Source: Geobacter sp. UBA6151 (GTDB lineage Bacteria; Desulfobacterota; Desulfuromonadia; Geobacterales; Pseudopelobacteraceae). From it: DNA of 64,000 nt. Positions 15,923 through 25,430 of the stretch are shown here, piece after piece; positions within the stretch are counted from its first letter, which is position 1; each line of letters begins with the position of its first letter. Position numbers and translations under genes: made by a program. The notes beneath the pieces were generated by a model. That model was not told where the DNA came from. It did not search any database and was given only the letters and a program-made list of their open reading frames with translations. The stretch is taken from NCBI GenBank assembly GCA_002423105.1, contig DIUT01000063.1:55710-119709 (forward strand). The letters run 5' to 3'.

Positions 15923-18900
15923 CTACCTGAACTCCAGCTTATAGTAGAGATCAGCGCCGCTGGCATCGCTGCCGGTCTGGGTTTCGATCTGCCAGTGTTT
16001 AGAAATGTCATAGCGCAACCGGAATATGTTGCTTCCGGTAAACAGTGACTTGCCGTAGCTGAGATAGAGTTGCGGAGTCAAATACTTGCCTGCGGTGAGT
16101 ACGGTCTCGGTAATACCTGACTGCTGCGCTGCCGGTATGGCTCCGGGCGGGGTCACCTGAAGCGGCTTGTAGCCCATGGCGCCGGCGGTTTTGCCGACAC
16201 CACGCTGAATCTCAAGGGTGCTCAAGCCAAGTTTGTTTTTTAACTGTTCCTGCAACACTGCCGCCTGGCCGGAGGTGAGCAGCGCTCCGGCTGCCTGGGC
16301 AACAAGATTTGCCTGTTCGCCGCTACTACCGAGCGGATGGCCAAGGACAATATAGGCCAGGATATCGACATCCGGCATGGATGGTTCGGAATAGAGTTTT
16401 GTAACCGGCTTTTGGAGATTTCCGGCAACCGTCACGCCAGCCCTGACGTCGCCAATAGTGCGGAGAGCAAGAAAATCCAGGCTGGGACTGTTCACCGGAC
16501 CACCTGCAAAAAACAGACGTCCACGGACAATGTCAAGATTCACTCCGTAGGTCTGGTACCGTCCCTTCACCACCGTGATTTCGCCTTTGCTGGCAATTCT
16601 GTCGAGACTGCTGAATGACAGGTCTATGGCCCCTCCCAATCTGGCATCGATTCCGGAAATCTTGACAAAGACCTTCTCGCCCAGCAGCACCCGCAGTTGG
16701 ACGTCCAAAGCACGTGCAGAGCTTTTCGCAACCGGCAGGCTCCTTCCTTCTCTGATGACATCGCTGCTTGGCGCAATAACGGCAGGTGACTGCCCCCCGA
16801 GGATGTTCAGTTCAGGTAATCTCAATTCGCCTCGCAGGGTAAGCTTCTGTGGAGTTCCCTCAAAGTTGAGCCGGGGACTGCTCAGCATGCGGAGTTCGGG
16901 AAAATGTATGGTTTGAAAATTGGCGCCGGTGATGGTGCCCTGATATTTTGTTATCTGCCAGCCGTCCAGGGTAAGCAGCGCTGTCCCCTCAATATGACCG
17001 GGACCGGAGGTTGCACGGAATGCATCAATTTTTATCGTATCTTTTGTCAGGTGTGCCGTAAGCTGAACATCTTTCAGCTGAATGCCTGCGGTGGGCAGAT
17101 AGGCCCCGGTTCTGGAGACCCGCAGTGTCCCTTCGCTCTGTGGCATTTCCCAGGTGCCGCCGGTCTTCAGATCAACGTCAAGCGTGCCGTAGCTTTCCTG
17201 AATCAAACCGGGGAACAGGGCGGTAAGCAGCCCTTTTTCCTGGAGTTGACCTTTAAGGGATGCCCGCAGCGCCCCCTTTGGATTGATAGCAACGGGCAGC
17301 CGGGCCGCAAGCGGCAACGTGAAGGTTGCCCGGGCCTGTCCATGTTCGGCCATGGTCAGAGCAATGGAGCCGTCCAGCGTGTCTCCGCGCCAACTCCAGA
17401 CCCCTTTTGCCGATGTAAAGGAGAGCTTCAACTCTCCTTCAGTACTTTGTTGCTGCAAAGTTCCACCGCTCAGAAGGGCATTCCCGTCAAGTTGAAAACG
17501 TTGGCCTGGAAACATGCTTCCTTGTGCCCGGCCACTGATGCGTCCCGCAATCAGCGTATCAGGAGGAAGCCAGGGTTTGAACAATGCCAGATCAATCCCG
17601 CTTGCCTCGGCGGTCAGATCACCTTGTTCAGGCACAACCGGCCGGAACGGAGCAGCTGACAAAAAACTCCCTTTCAATTTACCGCCATCTGCCATGCCAA
17701 GTTCCAGTGCAACCTGCAACCCCTGTTCGTTACCATCAAAGCTGAACAGGCTCCGCTGGATACGTACGCGTTGCCCCTGACTGGTCAAGGCTCCACTGCC
17801 TGATACGCTTCCTTTCAAGGCAACGTGGTTTCCGGCACGAAAGACGGCGTTGACCAGACCCTGGCTGCTTCCCGCAAGTTTTATATCTTTCAGCCAGGGA
17901 TTGGCTCTGGAGAGGTTGAGGCCACTCCATTGCGTTTTTACCTGACCGCTCAATGGATGCAAAACAAGATCAGCGGAGGCTTCGATCCGCTCCCCGGCAG
18001 CAGCAACAAGTATCAGGGGCTCCAGGGTGATCTGCCTGGAGCTGACGCTAAAGCCGGTCGGCGACTTCAGGTTCCAGGGACCGTTGCTGTCCCGACCGGT
18101 GAGGCGGGCCAGCTTTCCTTTCCAGACGCCATTGCTGTACCCTGCCGCCAGATTCAGTTGTGCCTCGCCTTGCGAAGATCGCAGTGTTGCGTTCAGGGTG
18201 TGACGCGGCACTGTTCCATCTGCTGCAACAGTAACGGTACTAAACGTATAGTTGTTGAAGGTGAGAGCCCGCAAAGAAGCGGCAACCTGCATTGTGTTAC
18301 CAGTGCCTCGCTCTGCCTGGGCTGACAGCCTGGCGGATGCTATCTGTACCCCGTTATAGGCCAGCCTGCTGGCCGTACCGGCACAACTACCGCCAAGCTG
18401 ACCGTCACGCCAGCGTAGCCAGCCTGCCGCCTGAAGCGCCCCGGTCGATCCCGGAACCAGGCGGGAAAAGTCGCTGATCTGCGCGGTAAGGGTCAGGCGC
18501 TTGTTCAGCGCTCCTGAGGCATGCAGATCAAACCCCTTACCCTGCAGGGCCAGCCTGGAAAAAAAGATACTGTTGTCATTTACGTCGGCCCGCAGCTCGC
18601 CGGTAAGCGCCTGGCCATGCAAGCTGCTTTCCAGAAGAGTAGCGTTGATGCTTCCGGTAAAGGGCGTGTTCCCGGACCAGGCCAGCTTGCCGCTTGCATT
18701 AAAATTGGCCACACCTTTCCAGTCAGGGGCAATTCTGGCAGGATTGAGATTCCGTCCGTTGACCTCAGCCAGCAGGGCAAAACCTTTGCGCCAGTCCAGG
18801 TCAATGCGTCCACTGAGAGAGCCGTCAAGCATCGAGCCGGTTAAAGGTGCCAGTTGCAACCCTTCACCGGTGCCGCGGTAGACAGATGAAACAGTGGCTG

Positions 18901-19918
18901 CCTGCCATCCTTTCGCTTGGTTAGAAAAAGTAAAATTGCCGTAATAGCTGTCCACTGTTCCGGTAAACGCAAGAGTGCCGGAAAGGTCTGTGGGCAGATT
19001 CAGATCTGGGCTCAAGTCAAGGCCAACCACTTTCATCTGCAATTTCAGAACTGATCCCTCTTTTGTAAATGCAAGCGTTCCATCGGCAGTTACCAGACCT
19101 TTTTGTCCTGGCCTGATCAGGCGCAAGCGCTGCAGATTGAAGACATCCCTCGTCATGCCGATATCGCCGCTCAGCTCCAGGAGCTTTTGTTTACCTGCAA
19201 TCCCGCCCAATGTGACTGATCCCACAACTGTTTCCGGGCTCTTGGCGTGACCTGGCTTGACCAGCACCGAAAACCGGTCCATGTCGCCCACAGGCTGCGA
19301 CGGGACGATCCCTAAGTCTGCCGTGATGGACGGTTTAGCGAAATCTGCCGAAAGACCACCAACCAGTTCACCGCCAGGCGAAACCACCTTACCCTCTTTT
19401 ATGGACAGTCGGCCATCCTGCCAGGCAACTGAGCCGGTGATTGATTTCACCAGCAGAGCAGGCTCCTGCAGGCGGCGATAGCTGATATCTGTCACCCTCA
19501 ACTGCGCAATGGTGGCATCAAAGCGGCGAGCTGTCAGTGATGTTTTAGGCCAGATCAACTTCGGTGGGGTCGTGTCAGGAGGAGCGTTATCCTGAATTCG
19601 AACTCCGTTGACGTTCAGTTCTTTGACAGCAACAGTACCTGTCAGCAAAAGCAGTGGTTTCCAGCGCAGCTCCAATCGGTCAAGTTCCAGATTTTGTTGT
19701 GCCAGCCCTAGCCGTACCTGCGTCAGCAGCAGGTGGTTACCAAGCGTTCCTTCAATGGTTTGTGCAGAGAAGCTGATACTGGCCAGTGGTGAAGCCGAGG
19801 TCAATAACCAGCGGGTTCCCTGCGTTGTAGCGACTATCCAGAAAAGAAACGCACCCGTCATTCCTGCCAAGGTACTAGCCAGAACTATAGCGAGAATTCG
19901 CTTGCTTAGTATCTTCAA
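15923..19918 (-). CDS. tamB: TamB-family translocation/assembly protein
   Basis: A 1331-residue TamB/DUF490 protein. One N-terminal membrane helix (ILAIVLASTLAGMTGAFLFWIVA) anchors it to the inner membrane; the long middle is repetitive beta-rich sequence expected to form the hydrophobic groove, and the C-terminal region (VVKGRYQTYGVNLDIVRG, then the DILAYIVLGHPL motif) is the conserved TamB domain. TamB proteins span the periplasm and work with TamA in outer-membrane protein insertion or in phospholipid transport. The start codon is a TTG at 19918 that overlaps the tamA stop (TTGA), implying translational coupling. Confidence 0.9.
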   Translation of the reverse strand: MKILSKRILAIVLASTLAGMTGAFLFWIVATTQGTRWLLTSASPLASISFSAQTIEGTLGNHLLLTQVRLGLAQQNLELDRLELRWKPLLLLTGTVAVKELNVNGVRIQDNAPPDTTPPKLIWPKTSLTARRFDATIAQLRVTDISYRRLQEPALLVKSITGSVAWQDGRLSIKEGKVVSPGGELVGGLSADFAKPSITADLGIVPSQPVGDMDRFSVLVKPGHAKSPETVVGSVTLGGIAGKQKLLELSGDIGMTRDVFNLQRLRLIRPGQKGLVTADGTLAFTKEGSVLKLQMKVVGLDLSPDLNLPTDLSGTLAFTGTVDSYYGNFTFSNQAKGWQAATVSSVYRGTGEGLQLAPLTGSMLDGSLSGRIDLDWRKGFALLAEVNGRNLNPARIAPDWKGVANFNASGKLAWSGNTPFTGSINATLLESSLHGQALTGELRADVNDNSIFFSRLALQGKGFDLHASGALNKRLTLTAQISDFSRLVPGSTGALQAAGWLRWRDGQLGGSCAGTASRLAYNGVQIASARLSAQAERGTGNTMQVAASLRALTFNNYTFSTVTVAADGTVPRHTLNATLRSSQGEAQLNLAAGYSNGVWKGKLARLTGRDSNGPWNLKSPTGFSVSSRQITLEPLILVAAAGERIEASADLVLHPLSGQVKTQWSGLNLSRANPWLKDIKLAGSSQGLVNAVFRAGNHVALKGSVSGSGALTSQGQRVRIQRSLFSFDGNEQGLQVALELGMADGGKLKGSFLSAAPFRPVVPEQGDLTAEASGIDLALFKPWLPPDTLIAGRISGRAQGSMFPGQRFQLDGNALLSGGTLQQQSTEGELKLSFTSAKGVWSWRGDTLDGSIALTMAEHGQARATFTLPLAARLPVAINPKGALRASLKGQLQEKGLLTALFPGLIQESYGTLDVDLKTGGTWEMPQSEGTLRVSRTGAYLPTAGIQLKDVQLTAHLTKDTIKIDAFRATSGPGHIEGTALLTLDGWQITKYQGTITGANFQTIHFPELRMLSSPRLNFEGTPQKLTLRGELRLPELNILGGQSPAVIAPSSDVIREGRSLPVAKSSARALDVQLRVLLGEKVFVKISGIDARLGGAIDLSFSSLDRIASKGEITVVKGRYQTYGVNLDIVRGRLFFAGGPVNSPSLDFLALRTIGDVRAGVTVAGNLQKPVTKLYSEPSMPDVDILAYIVLGHPLGSSGEQANLVAQAAGALLTSGQAAVLQEQLKNKLGLSTLEIQRGVGKTAGAMGYKPLQVTPPGAIPAAQQSGITETVLTAGKYLTPQLYLSYGKSLFTGSNIFRLRYDISKHWQIETQTGSDASGADLYYKLEFR

Positions 19919-21723
19919 AGCTCAAACCCCACGGTAAAGTGAACATGGATGGATGGGTTGTCCACACCTAATGGCCGGGCCAGGGAAAGATTCAGGGCTC
20001 CTATCGCAGAATAGTAGTGCAGACCGATCCCGGCGCCCTGGAACAGTCTGACGTTGGAGTAGGAATTGAAGCTGTTGCCAACATCGTAAAAAAGGGAAAC
20101 AGCCCAATCGCTGAAGAATGCCCGCTGCAGTGCAACGCTGGAGGTGAAAAGTTGTGTGCCACCCACAACCTTGCCGGATGCATCGCGGGGTCCAAGAGAT
20201 TTGTAAGAATAACCGCGCACACTCTGGTCACCGCCGGTAAAAAAACGCAACGAGGGGGGGATGTCTCTGATCGGGTCGTTCAGCAGGGTTGCCCCTCCCT
20301 GCGCTCGCGTATGCAGAGAAAAACGCCAGGGCAGCGGCAGGAGATGACTTGCTTCAGCCAGAACCTGGACAAGGGCTGTATCAGACCCAAGCAGCTGGTG
20401 CGTGCCACGCAGTTCGACGGCGTAGCGGAAACCCTGGTGTGGACGGATCAGATTGTCGTAGCGGTCATCGGAAAAACGCAGACCGGGCAGCACAAGCCGG
20501 GCGGAAGAGTTTTCTGTTCCCACAGAATAGTCTTCATACTGCGTCCTGATATAGGCGGAGCCCAGCTTGCCAGTACCGAAGCTCCGGCTGCGATCAAGCT
20601 CCAGTGCCAATATCCGGCTATTGTAGTTTGTGGTCTGCTCCTGCTGCAAATTCAGCTGTAGCGAGGTGGAGCTTCTGACATCCTGCGGGCTGGGGATAAT
20701 ATAACCGGTTATGAGCCCCTGAAGGCGTTCGGCCAGATACAGGTGGGAATACAATTCATGCCCCAGGTGGAACATGTTCAGATCACGGTAACGGGTGGTG
20801 AAACGTGCACCGGTGTCCGTACCGTAGCCTATGCCCGGACGCAGACTGATACGCGGTCCGGCTTTCAGCTGGACGGTTACCGGGACCTTGAATCCTTCAG
20901 CCTGCTCTTTTTCAGGCATGACAAGAATCTCTTTGAAACGTTCGGAATTGGCAAAATTGCGTTGCGTCTCGCCGAGGCCGGAATAAGAAAAAACCTCACC
21001 CGGTTTATAGGTCAGATGGCGGCGGAGGAAACGGTCAGGATAGTCAGGCGCCCCATGGATACTGGTGGCGCCAAAGTAAAACCGCTCACCGGTATCGAGG
21101 ACCAGTTTGATAGTGGCGGTTGTGGCAGAGGGCGCCACACGGATTTCGTGCAGCATAAATTCCGCATCCAGATAACCAAGTGCCTGTGCCTGTGACTGGA
21201 GCGCTGCCTTGGCCTGTTCGTAGCTCTGATGCAACAGTACACTTCCTGTTTTCAGAGGAAATGCCGCAATCAAATCCCGTATCTGTTCTTCTTCTCGTCC
21301 AGGCCCGACCACAGACACACTTACGTCATGTACCCGTACCGGCTCTCCCGGAACTATCGTCGCCAACAGGCGAGTCTGTGCCCCATCCAACGCCTTGTTC
21401 AGCGTAACCAGTGCGTTATAATAGCCAAATGGCTCCAGGGCAGTCCTGATTTTGTCATCTGCCTGCTTTATAAAACGGGCCAGCCAGAGCTGGTCAACGG
21501 TTCCTTCCCGTACCAGTCCAACCGGCAGAACAAGCGCACCCTGAACGTTTTTAAGTGCATCTCCCTCAATGCCGGAAACAACGACAGTGAGCGGTTCTGC
21601 AGCATGCAGCGGTACAACAAAGAAAAACCAGCAGAGCAGGCATACCAGGGCAACAGAGCTTGTCTTATGGCTTGGTCTGACACAATAATCATTACACAGG
21701 TTATGCAGCATCGGACATTCCAT
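19915..21723 (-). CDS. tamA: TamA-like BamA-family outer-membrane protein
   Basis: About 602 residues with this start (ATG at 21723, GAAGGA upstream; the frame is open to 21783). A hydrophobic signal (VALVCLLCWFFFVVPLHAAEP) is followed by POTRA domains (about 45-290; the last contains FLRRHLTYKPGEVFSYSGL) and a C-terminal Omp85 barrel with the conserved GGDQSVRGYSYKSLGP segment, which matches the lid-lock loop, and a terminal aromatic-type strand ending in FEL. It inserts or assembles outer-membrane proteins together with TamB, whose gene follows with an overlapping start. Confidence 0.9.
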   Translation of the reverse strand: MECPMLHNLCNDYCVRPSHKTSSVALVCLLCWFFFVVPLHAAEPLTVVVSGIEGDALKNVQGALVLPVGLVREGTVDQLWLARFIKQADDKIRTALEPFGYYNALVTLNKALDGAQTRLLATIVPGEPVRVHDVSVSVVGPGREEEQIRDLIAAFPLKTGSVLLHQSYEQAKAALQSQAQALGYLDAEFMLHEIRVAPSATTATIKLVLDTGERFYFGATSIHGAPDYPDRFLRRHLTYKPGEVFSYSGLGETQRNFANSERFKEILVMPEKEQAEGFKVPVTVQLKAGPRISLRPGIGYGTDTGARFTTRYRDLNMFHLGHELYSHLYLAERLQGLITGYIIPSPQDVRSSTSLQLNLQQEQTTNYNSRILALELDRSRSFGTGKLGSAYIRTQYEDYSVGTENSSARLVLPGLRFSDDRYDNLIRPHQGFRYAVELRGTHQLLGSDTALVQVLAEASHLLPLPWRFSLHTRAQGGATLLNDPIRDIPPSLRFFTGGDQSVRGYSYKSLGPRDASGKVVGGTQLFTSSVALQRAFFSDWAVSLFYDVGNSFNSYSNVRLFQGAGIGLHYYSAIGALNLSLARPLGVDNPSIHVHFTVGFEL

Positions 21724-21859
21724 GGTTCCTTCAGAAGGCAGCAGTGTCCGGTTAAAGGCGAGCGTGTGCCGGGTGTTCTGCAACAGTGTGGTTTAGAAAG
21801 TAACCTATTTGGCAGCGGATTGAACAGCCTTGAATGCACAATCGGCTTTTTTGGGCCGC

Positions 21860-22898
21860 CTAAAATCTATAACCGATTCCCCCCAGGATAACATCAGTAT
21901 CCCTGTCGTAATTGGTTACAACACGATTCCATGAAATCCGTAAAGACCAGTGTGGATTAAACCGGTAACCAGCCGTCAGGGTGCTGATGGCGGAGATAAC
22001 GTGATCGCCGTTCTGATAGCGTCCAGCCATCCGGTCCAGGGCAAAATATGCGCCTGCGCCAATACTGACGGTTATGCGATTATCCAGAAAATCCTCTACT
22101 GCCCACAATTGACTGACCAGGCCGTGCCGGCTTATCAGGCGGTTATTTCCTTCATAAAGCCAGGCCATGCTCCAGTCCAGGTTCTGCAAAAGTCTTCTGC
22201 GGTATTCTATAGCGCCAGACGGTGAATGGTCTGAGGCATGGCTGTTGGTAAGCGCCCGTCCGGCATACAACGTGACTTCATTGGCGGTTGTCTTTTTTTT
22301 CCGGGCTTGCAGCGCTTCAACTGCTCCGGGCGTGTCTAGCCTGTAGCCGATTCCTGCAAGCACCGATACGGTGTTGAGCGCTTCAAAGGTGGTTACCCAG
22401 TTGGCGCGCACCTGAAACAGCCAGGGGGGGGGTGTGCAGAACCGTGGCAAGACTGGCAACGGCTCCGAAACCGTGGGCATTCCGGTGTGTGCCGCCGGTT
22501 GCGTCCGTTGTTGTGTCATAGTAGTAGTAGGGGCCGATACCGGCGGCCAGCGAAAGATGACGATCGAGTATGTCATGTGTTGCCCAGAGTTGCAGGGCAT
22601 TGCCGTCACGGTGGTGCGCGGGCAGGTGCCCCTCGTTCAGATAGGTGAAACTTGCAAGAACATGGTTGCCGAGCTTCTTCCGGAACTCCAATTGCCAGGA
22701 GTACGAAGAGCCGTTCAGATCAGCATTCCAGTCCCGTACCACTCCTCCCAGAGCAAACAGTTCGTCGGCACTGGCGGATGTTGCTGTTATCTGAACCATA
22801 CACAAGATGATGATGTATTTTACGTAATATGCTGCAGAGTGCCGGAGTCGCCGGCAACGGATGTCTGGTTGGAAAAAATAGAGGAAATCCGTTTTCAT
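21860..22898 (-). pseudogene. Outer-membrane beta-barrel protein, frameshifted at a C9 tract
   Basis: Two overlapping frames make one barrel-like protein. The first (22898 to about 22430) has a signal-like stretch ending TATSASADELFALGG and alternating aromatic strands (LASFTYLNEGHLP, LQLWATHDIL, GIGPYYYYD). The second continues after VLHTPP with WLFQVRANWVTT and ends ILGGIGYRF with a terminal Phe, as in outer-membrane barrels. The frames switch at nine consecutive C on the coding strand (22424-22432). The 1039-bp span is one base too long, so eight C would restore a protein of about 345 residues. This may be phase variation, a true pseudogene or a sequencing error. The family is unknown to me. 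The PagL-like gene lies just upstream. Confidence 0.7.
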
Positions 22899-22937
22899 TC
22901 TTCAACCTCGGCAGGTAGCAGCAGAGAACATACTATT

Positions 22938-23495
22938 CTATTTGAAGGACCAGCTTGCTTCGAGCATATGCATGTCCACTCCGGGGTTGGGGATGTTGCC
23001 GGTATACAGGATGCGGTTGTTTGACAAATGCTGTATGCGATATCCGATGCCGGATCCGTTGGCAAAGCGGTAGGAAATGCCCAGATAGGTGCCCCACAGG
23101 AGAATGCTTCCAAAATCCTGCCGGCCGAATTGGCGCTTGTCCAGAAGGTTGAGATTAACGCCTAGTTCCAGGGCAATGCCGTTTTCCGGCCTGTTGAAGA
23201 CGAGTCCCGCACCCGCTGCGCCGATGAAGCCGATTTCATTGCCGCCAAGCAGAGTCCCGGCGGATACGCTGAGCCGGGGGGCCAGCCCCCAGCCGGAAGC
23301 CATTCGCCAGTCCCAGGGCAGTCCATACACCGCAAAGGCTTCATACTGGTGGAAGAACTCGCGTTTCGGCCCTGCCTGAATCCCCATGTGCAGGCCAGCC
23401 TCTTGCCAGCCGTGCTCCGCTGCCGTGCCGTTTGTTGTCACCAAAGTCTGGAGTATCAGAATGCCCGCAAGCAGCATTGAATGTATTTTTCCCAT
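22938..23495 (-). CDS. PagL-like lipid A deacylase / acyloxyacyl hydrolase family protein
   Basis: A 185-residue outer-membrane protein with a signal peptide (MLLAGILILQTLVTTNGTAA) and beta strands of an eight-strand barrel. The C-terminal motif YRIQHLSNNRI with His156 and Ser158, followed by NPGVDMHMLEASWSF, matches the His-Ser catalytic signature of PagL-type 3-O-deacylases; the acid residue of the triad is less clear. Such enzymes remove an acyl chain from lipid A at the outer membrane. It is followed after 39 bp by the frameshifted barrel gene, so the two may be one transcript. Confidence 0.75.
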   Translation of the reverse strand: MGKIHSMLLAGILILQTLVTTNGTAAEHGWQEAGLHMGIQAGPKREFFHQYEAFAVYGLPWDWRMASGWGLAPRLSVSAGTLLGGNEIGFIGAAGAGLVFNRPENGIALELGVNLNLLDKRQFGRQDFGSILLWGTYLGISYRFANGSGIGYRIQHLSNNRILYTGNIPNPGVDMHMLEASWSFK

Positions 23496-23559
23496 GCTCT
23501 GCTCTGTATCTGGTTCGTCTAATCAATTGTAAAATATTAGCGCTGCATGGTCTGTTGCC

Positions 23560-23596
23560 GTGCGCAACACACCGGGCTTTCCGGAGTATTGCGCAC
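23560..23596. terminator. Stem-loop between hsp20 and pagL-like gene
   Basis: GTGCGCAA (23560-23567) pairs with TTGCGCAC (23589-23596), and inside lies a second stem CCGG-GCTTT-CCGG-type (23572-23584). It lies about 40 bp downstream of the hsp20 stop on the minus strand. No T tract follows, so if it ends transcription it is not a classical intrinsic terminator; it could also be a processing or operator site. Confidence 0.35.
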
Positions 23597-23636
23597 GCAA
23601 TACCTGTGGTTTGATCAGGGTATTCCGGATGAGGAA

Positions 23637-24140
23637 CTACGTTATTTGTATTTTATGTGTTTCATGCCGTGCTTTCTCACTCTTTGGCATTCTGATTTCA
23701 AGCACGCCGTCCTTGAATGACGCATGGGTCTTGTCAGCCTGGATTTCAACCGGCAGACGCAGTTTTCTGCTGAACGATCCAAAGGAACGCTCCAGCCGGT
23801 AGAAATCTTTGCGTTCGGTCCGTTCTTCAGATTTTTTCTCCCCGGCAATTGTGAGCAGATCGCCGCTGAAATCGATGCTGATGTCCTCTTTCTTCATGCC
23901 GGGAATTTCCGCCTTGATTACCAGATCGTTTCCTTCCTCAAACATATCCACTGTTGCGGAGACATCGCCAAATTCAGGGAGTTTGAGGCGGGGAAACCAG
24001 GAGGGCGCAAACAGGCGCCGCTGAACCAGATCGTCAAACATGCGTTCCATCTCATCGAAGGGAGAGGTATCGCGCTGGAGTTCCTGCTTGTTTCCGGACG
24101 TTGACTGCTTTGCGGTAAGTTCTTTGTTTTCGTTTGACAT
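23637..24140 (-). CDS. Hsp20 / alpha-crystallin small heat shock protein
   Basis: A 167-residue small heat shock protein. After a polar N-terminus comes FDEMERMFDDLVQRRLFAPSW, then the alpha-crystallin domain (about 60-155) with EGNDLVIKAEIPGMKKEDI, GDLLTIAGEKKSE, YGxLERSFGSFSRKLRLP-type strands and the DGVLEIRMPK end; the I/V-x-I anchoring motif is visible as IQIT at the very C-terminus. It binds unfolding proteins without ATP. The ATG at 24140 (MSNENKEL) was chosen because GGAGG precedes it by six bases; the frame also has an ATG at 24155. Confidence 0.93.
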   Translation of the reverse strand: MSNENKELTAKQSTSGNKQELQRDTSPFDEMERMFDDLVQRRLFAPSWFPRLKLPEFGDVSATVDMFEEGNDLVIKAEIPGMKKEDISIDFSGDLLTIAGEKKSEERTERKDFYRLERSFGSFSRKLRLPVEIQADKTHASFKDGVLEIRMPKSEKARHETHKIQIT

Positions 24141-24182
24141 GTGTCGCTCCTCCATTGGTTGGTTGTTGTGCAGCGGGTCACT

Positions 24183-24495
24183 TCATGCCGGATGCCGTGA
24201 CCAGCGTACCCTCACAAGGTCTTCGCCAGTACTCCAGTTATATTGCAGATCACCGCTGAACGACTTGAACAGTTCTCTGCCGATCTTCCGGGCCAGCTGG
24301 CGGCAGGCCGGACAGACGTACCTGTTCCCGCGATGATGGTTCCACCTGTTGCAAACGGCTCCAGCGTTTGTTCTGGTACACAGCGTCGCAGCCGCAATAT
24401 GCGGCACCGCTGATGCCGCCTTTCATCCGGTAGTTGTCCACACTTCTCGGCGCGCGTTGTCCCTTTTTCTCTATTCTTCGTGTTGTGGCAGGCAT
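24183..24495 (-). pseudogene. Small zinc-ribbon-like protein, frameshifted
   Basis: Two minus-strand frames combine into a protein of about 103 residues: MPATTRRIEKKGQ, CGCDAVYQNKRW, then after a one-base shift near 24325 CPACRQLARKIGRELF and the end VRVRWSRHPA. Cys-x-Cys and Cys-x2-Cys pairs in this order, with AVYxNKRW between them, resemble small zinc-binding proteins often found near stress genes (BCAM0308-like, tentative). The 313-bp span is one base too long for an intact frame. Either a true inactivating insertion or a sequencing error in the CGTC region is possible. It directly precedes hsp20. Confidence 0.45.
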
Positions 24496-24510
24496 GGGCG
24501 TAATGTCTCC

Positions 24511-25428
24511 CTAATTACTGGCAGAGCCATGCTGTTTTCTTCGTGGTGAGATATTGACGGGAATGCCTCGCCGTTCATGAAGGGCTCTCTTCAACAATGT
24601 CTCGTCAGTCTTTTCATACAGGCCTTTGCCGCGCAGTAATTTCCTGGCCGGTTCCAGGAGATTGGCCGAATGGGAACCATGTGTCTCCACATACACCTGT
24701 CCGTTCCATTCCGTTATTTTTACCGGTTGGTCAATGATGGTAACCGGTGTTCCGGTCTGCACCAGCTGGAACAGACGGGCAATATCTTCCGGATAGAGGC
24801 GGATACAGCCGTGGGTGGCCTGCCTGCCGATGGAGAAGGGGCGGTTTGTGCCGTGAATCAGGATTGTTCTTTTGGAAAGGCGAAGCGCATGGCTCCCCAT
24901 CGGGTTGTCGCGGCCGGGAGGCACGATCGCGGGAAGTTTCGGCCTGGCACGTCTGATGGAACGCGGCACGTACCAGGATGGATGAACAATTTTGTCGATG
25001 ATTGTAAAACGTCCCAAGGGGGTCGCCCTGCCGGCGCCGCCGATGCCGACGGGAAAGGACAGCACGCCCGACGTGCCGTGCTCCTGAAAAACATACAGGC
25101 GCATTTCCGGAATATTGATGACAATGCCGGGCTTTTCTGCCATGTCCGGAAGAATCCAGGTTGAAGGGATGATGACCGCGGTGTCGGGCGGGGGGGTAAA
25201 GGGGTCAATGCCCGGGTTGGCGGCTACAATCTCGTTGTAGCCAACATTGAATGTGCGGGCAATCTCTATGAGGGATTCATCGTTCCGAATGACATAATAA
25301 TGGGTTTGGCCGAAGCTGTCGCCAGGGCGTGCATACACCCCGGCGAGAGCCGGTTGTGACTTTGCAAAGGCGCACAGCAGCAGTGCCGCCATGATCACGG
25401 TCGCCAGCGGCGCTGCCACGGCGCGCAT
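24511..25428 (-). CDS. L,D-transpeptidase (ErfK/YbiS/YkuD family) with LysM
   Basis: A 305-residue periplasmic protein. A signal peptide (residues 1-29, ending QPALAG) precedes a LysM-like domain (about 43-88: YVIRNDESLIEIARTFNVGY) and a YkuD domain (about 100-235). The catalytic motif is complete: HGTNRPFSIGRQATHGCIRL with His192 and Cys208. L,D-transpeptidases make 3-3 crosslinks in peptidoglycan or attach outer-membrane lipoproteins to it. The next gene upstream encodes a small Ala/Lys-rich lipoprotein, which would be a plausible Lpp-like substrate; the two genes are only 2 bp apart. Confidence 0.92.
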   Translation of the reverse strand: MRAVAAPLATVIMAALLLCAFAKSQPALAGVYARPGDSFGQTHYYVIRNDESLIEIARTFNVGYNEIVAANPGIDPFTPPPDTAVIIPSTWILPDMAEKPGIVINIPEMRLYVFQEHGTSGVLSFPVGIGGAGRATPLGRFTIIDKIVHPSWYVPRSIRRARPKLPAIVPPGRDNPMGSHALRLSKRTILIHGTNRPFSIGRQATHGCIRLYPEDIARLFQLVQTGTPVTIIDQPVKITEWNGQVYVETHGSHSANLLEPARKLLRGKGLYEKTDETLLKRALHERRGIPVNISPRRKQHGSASN

Positions 25429-25430
25429 GG

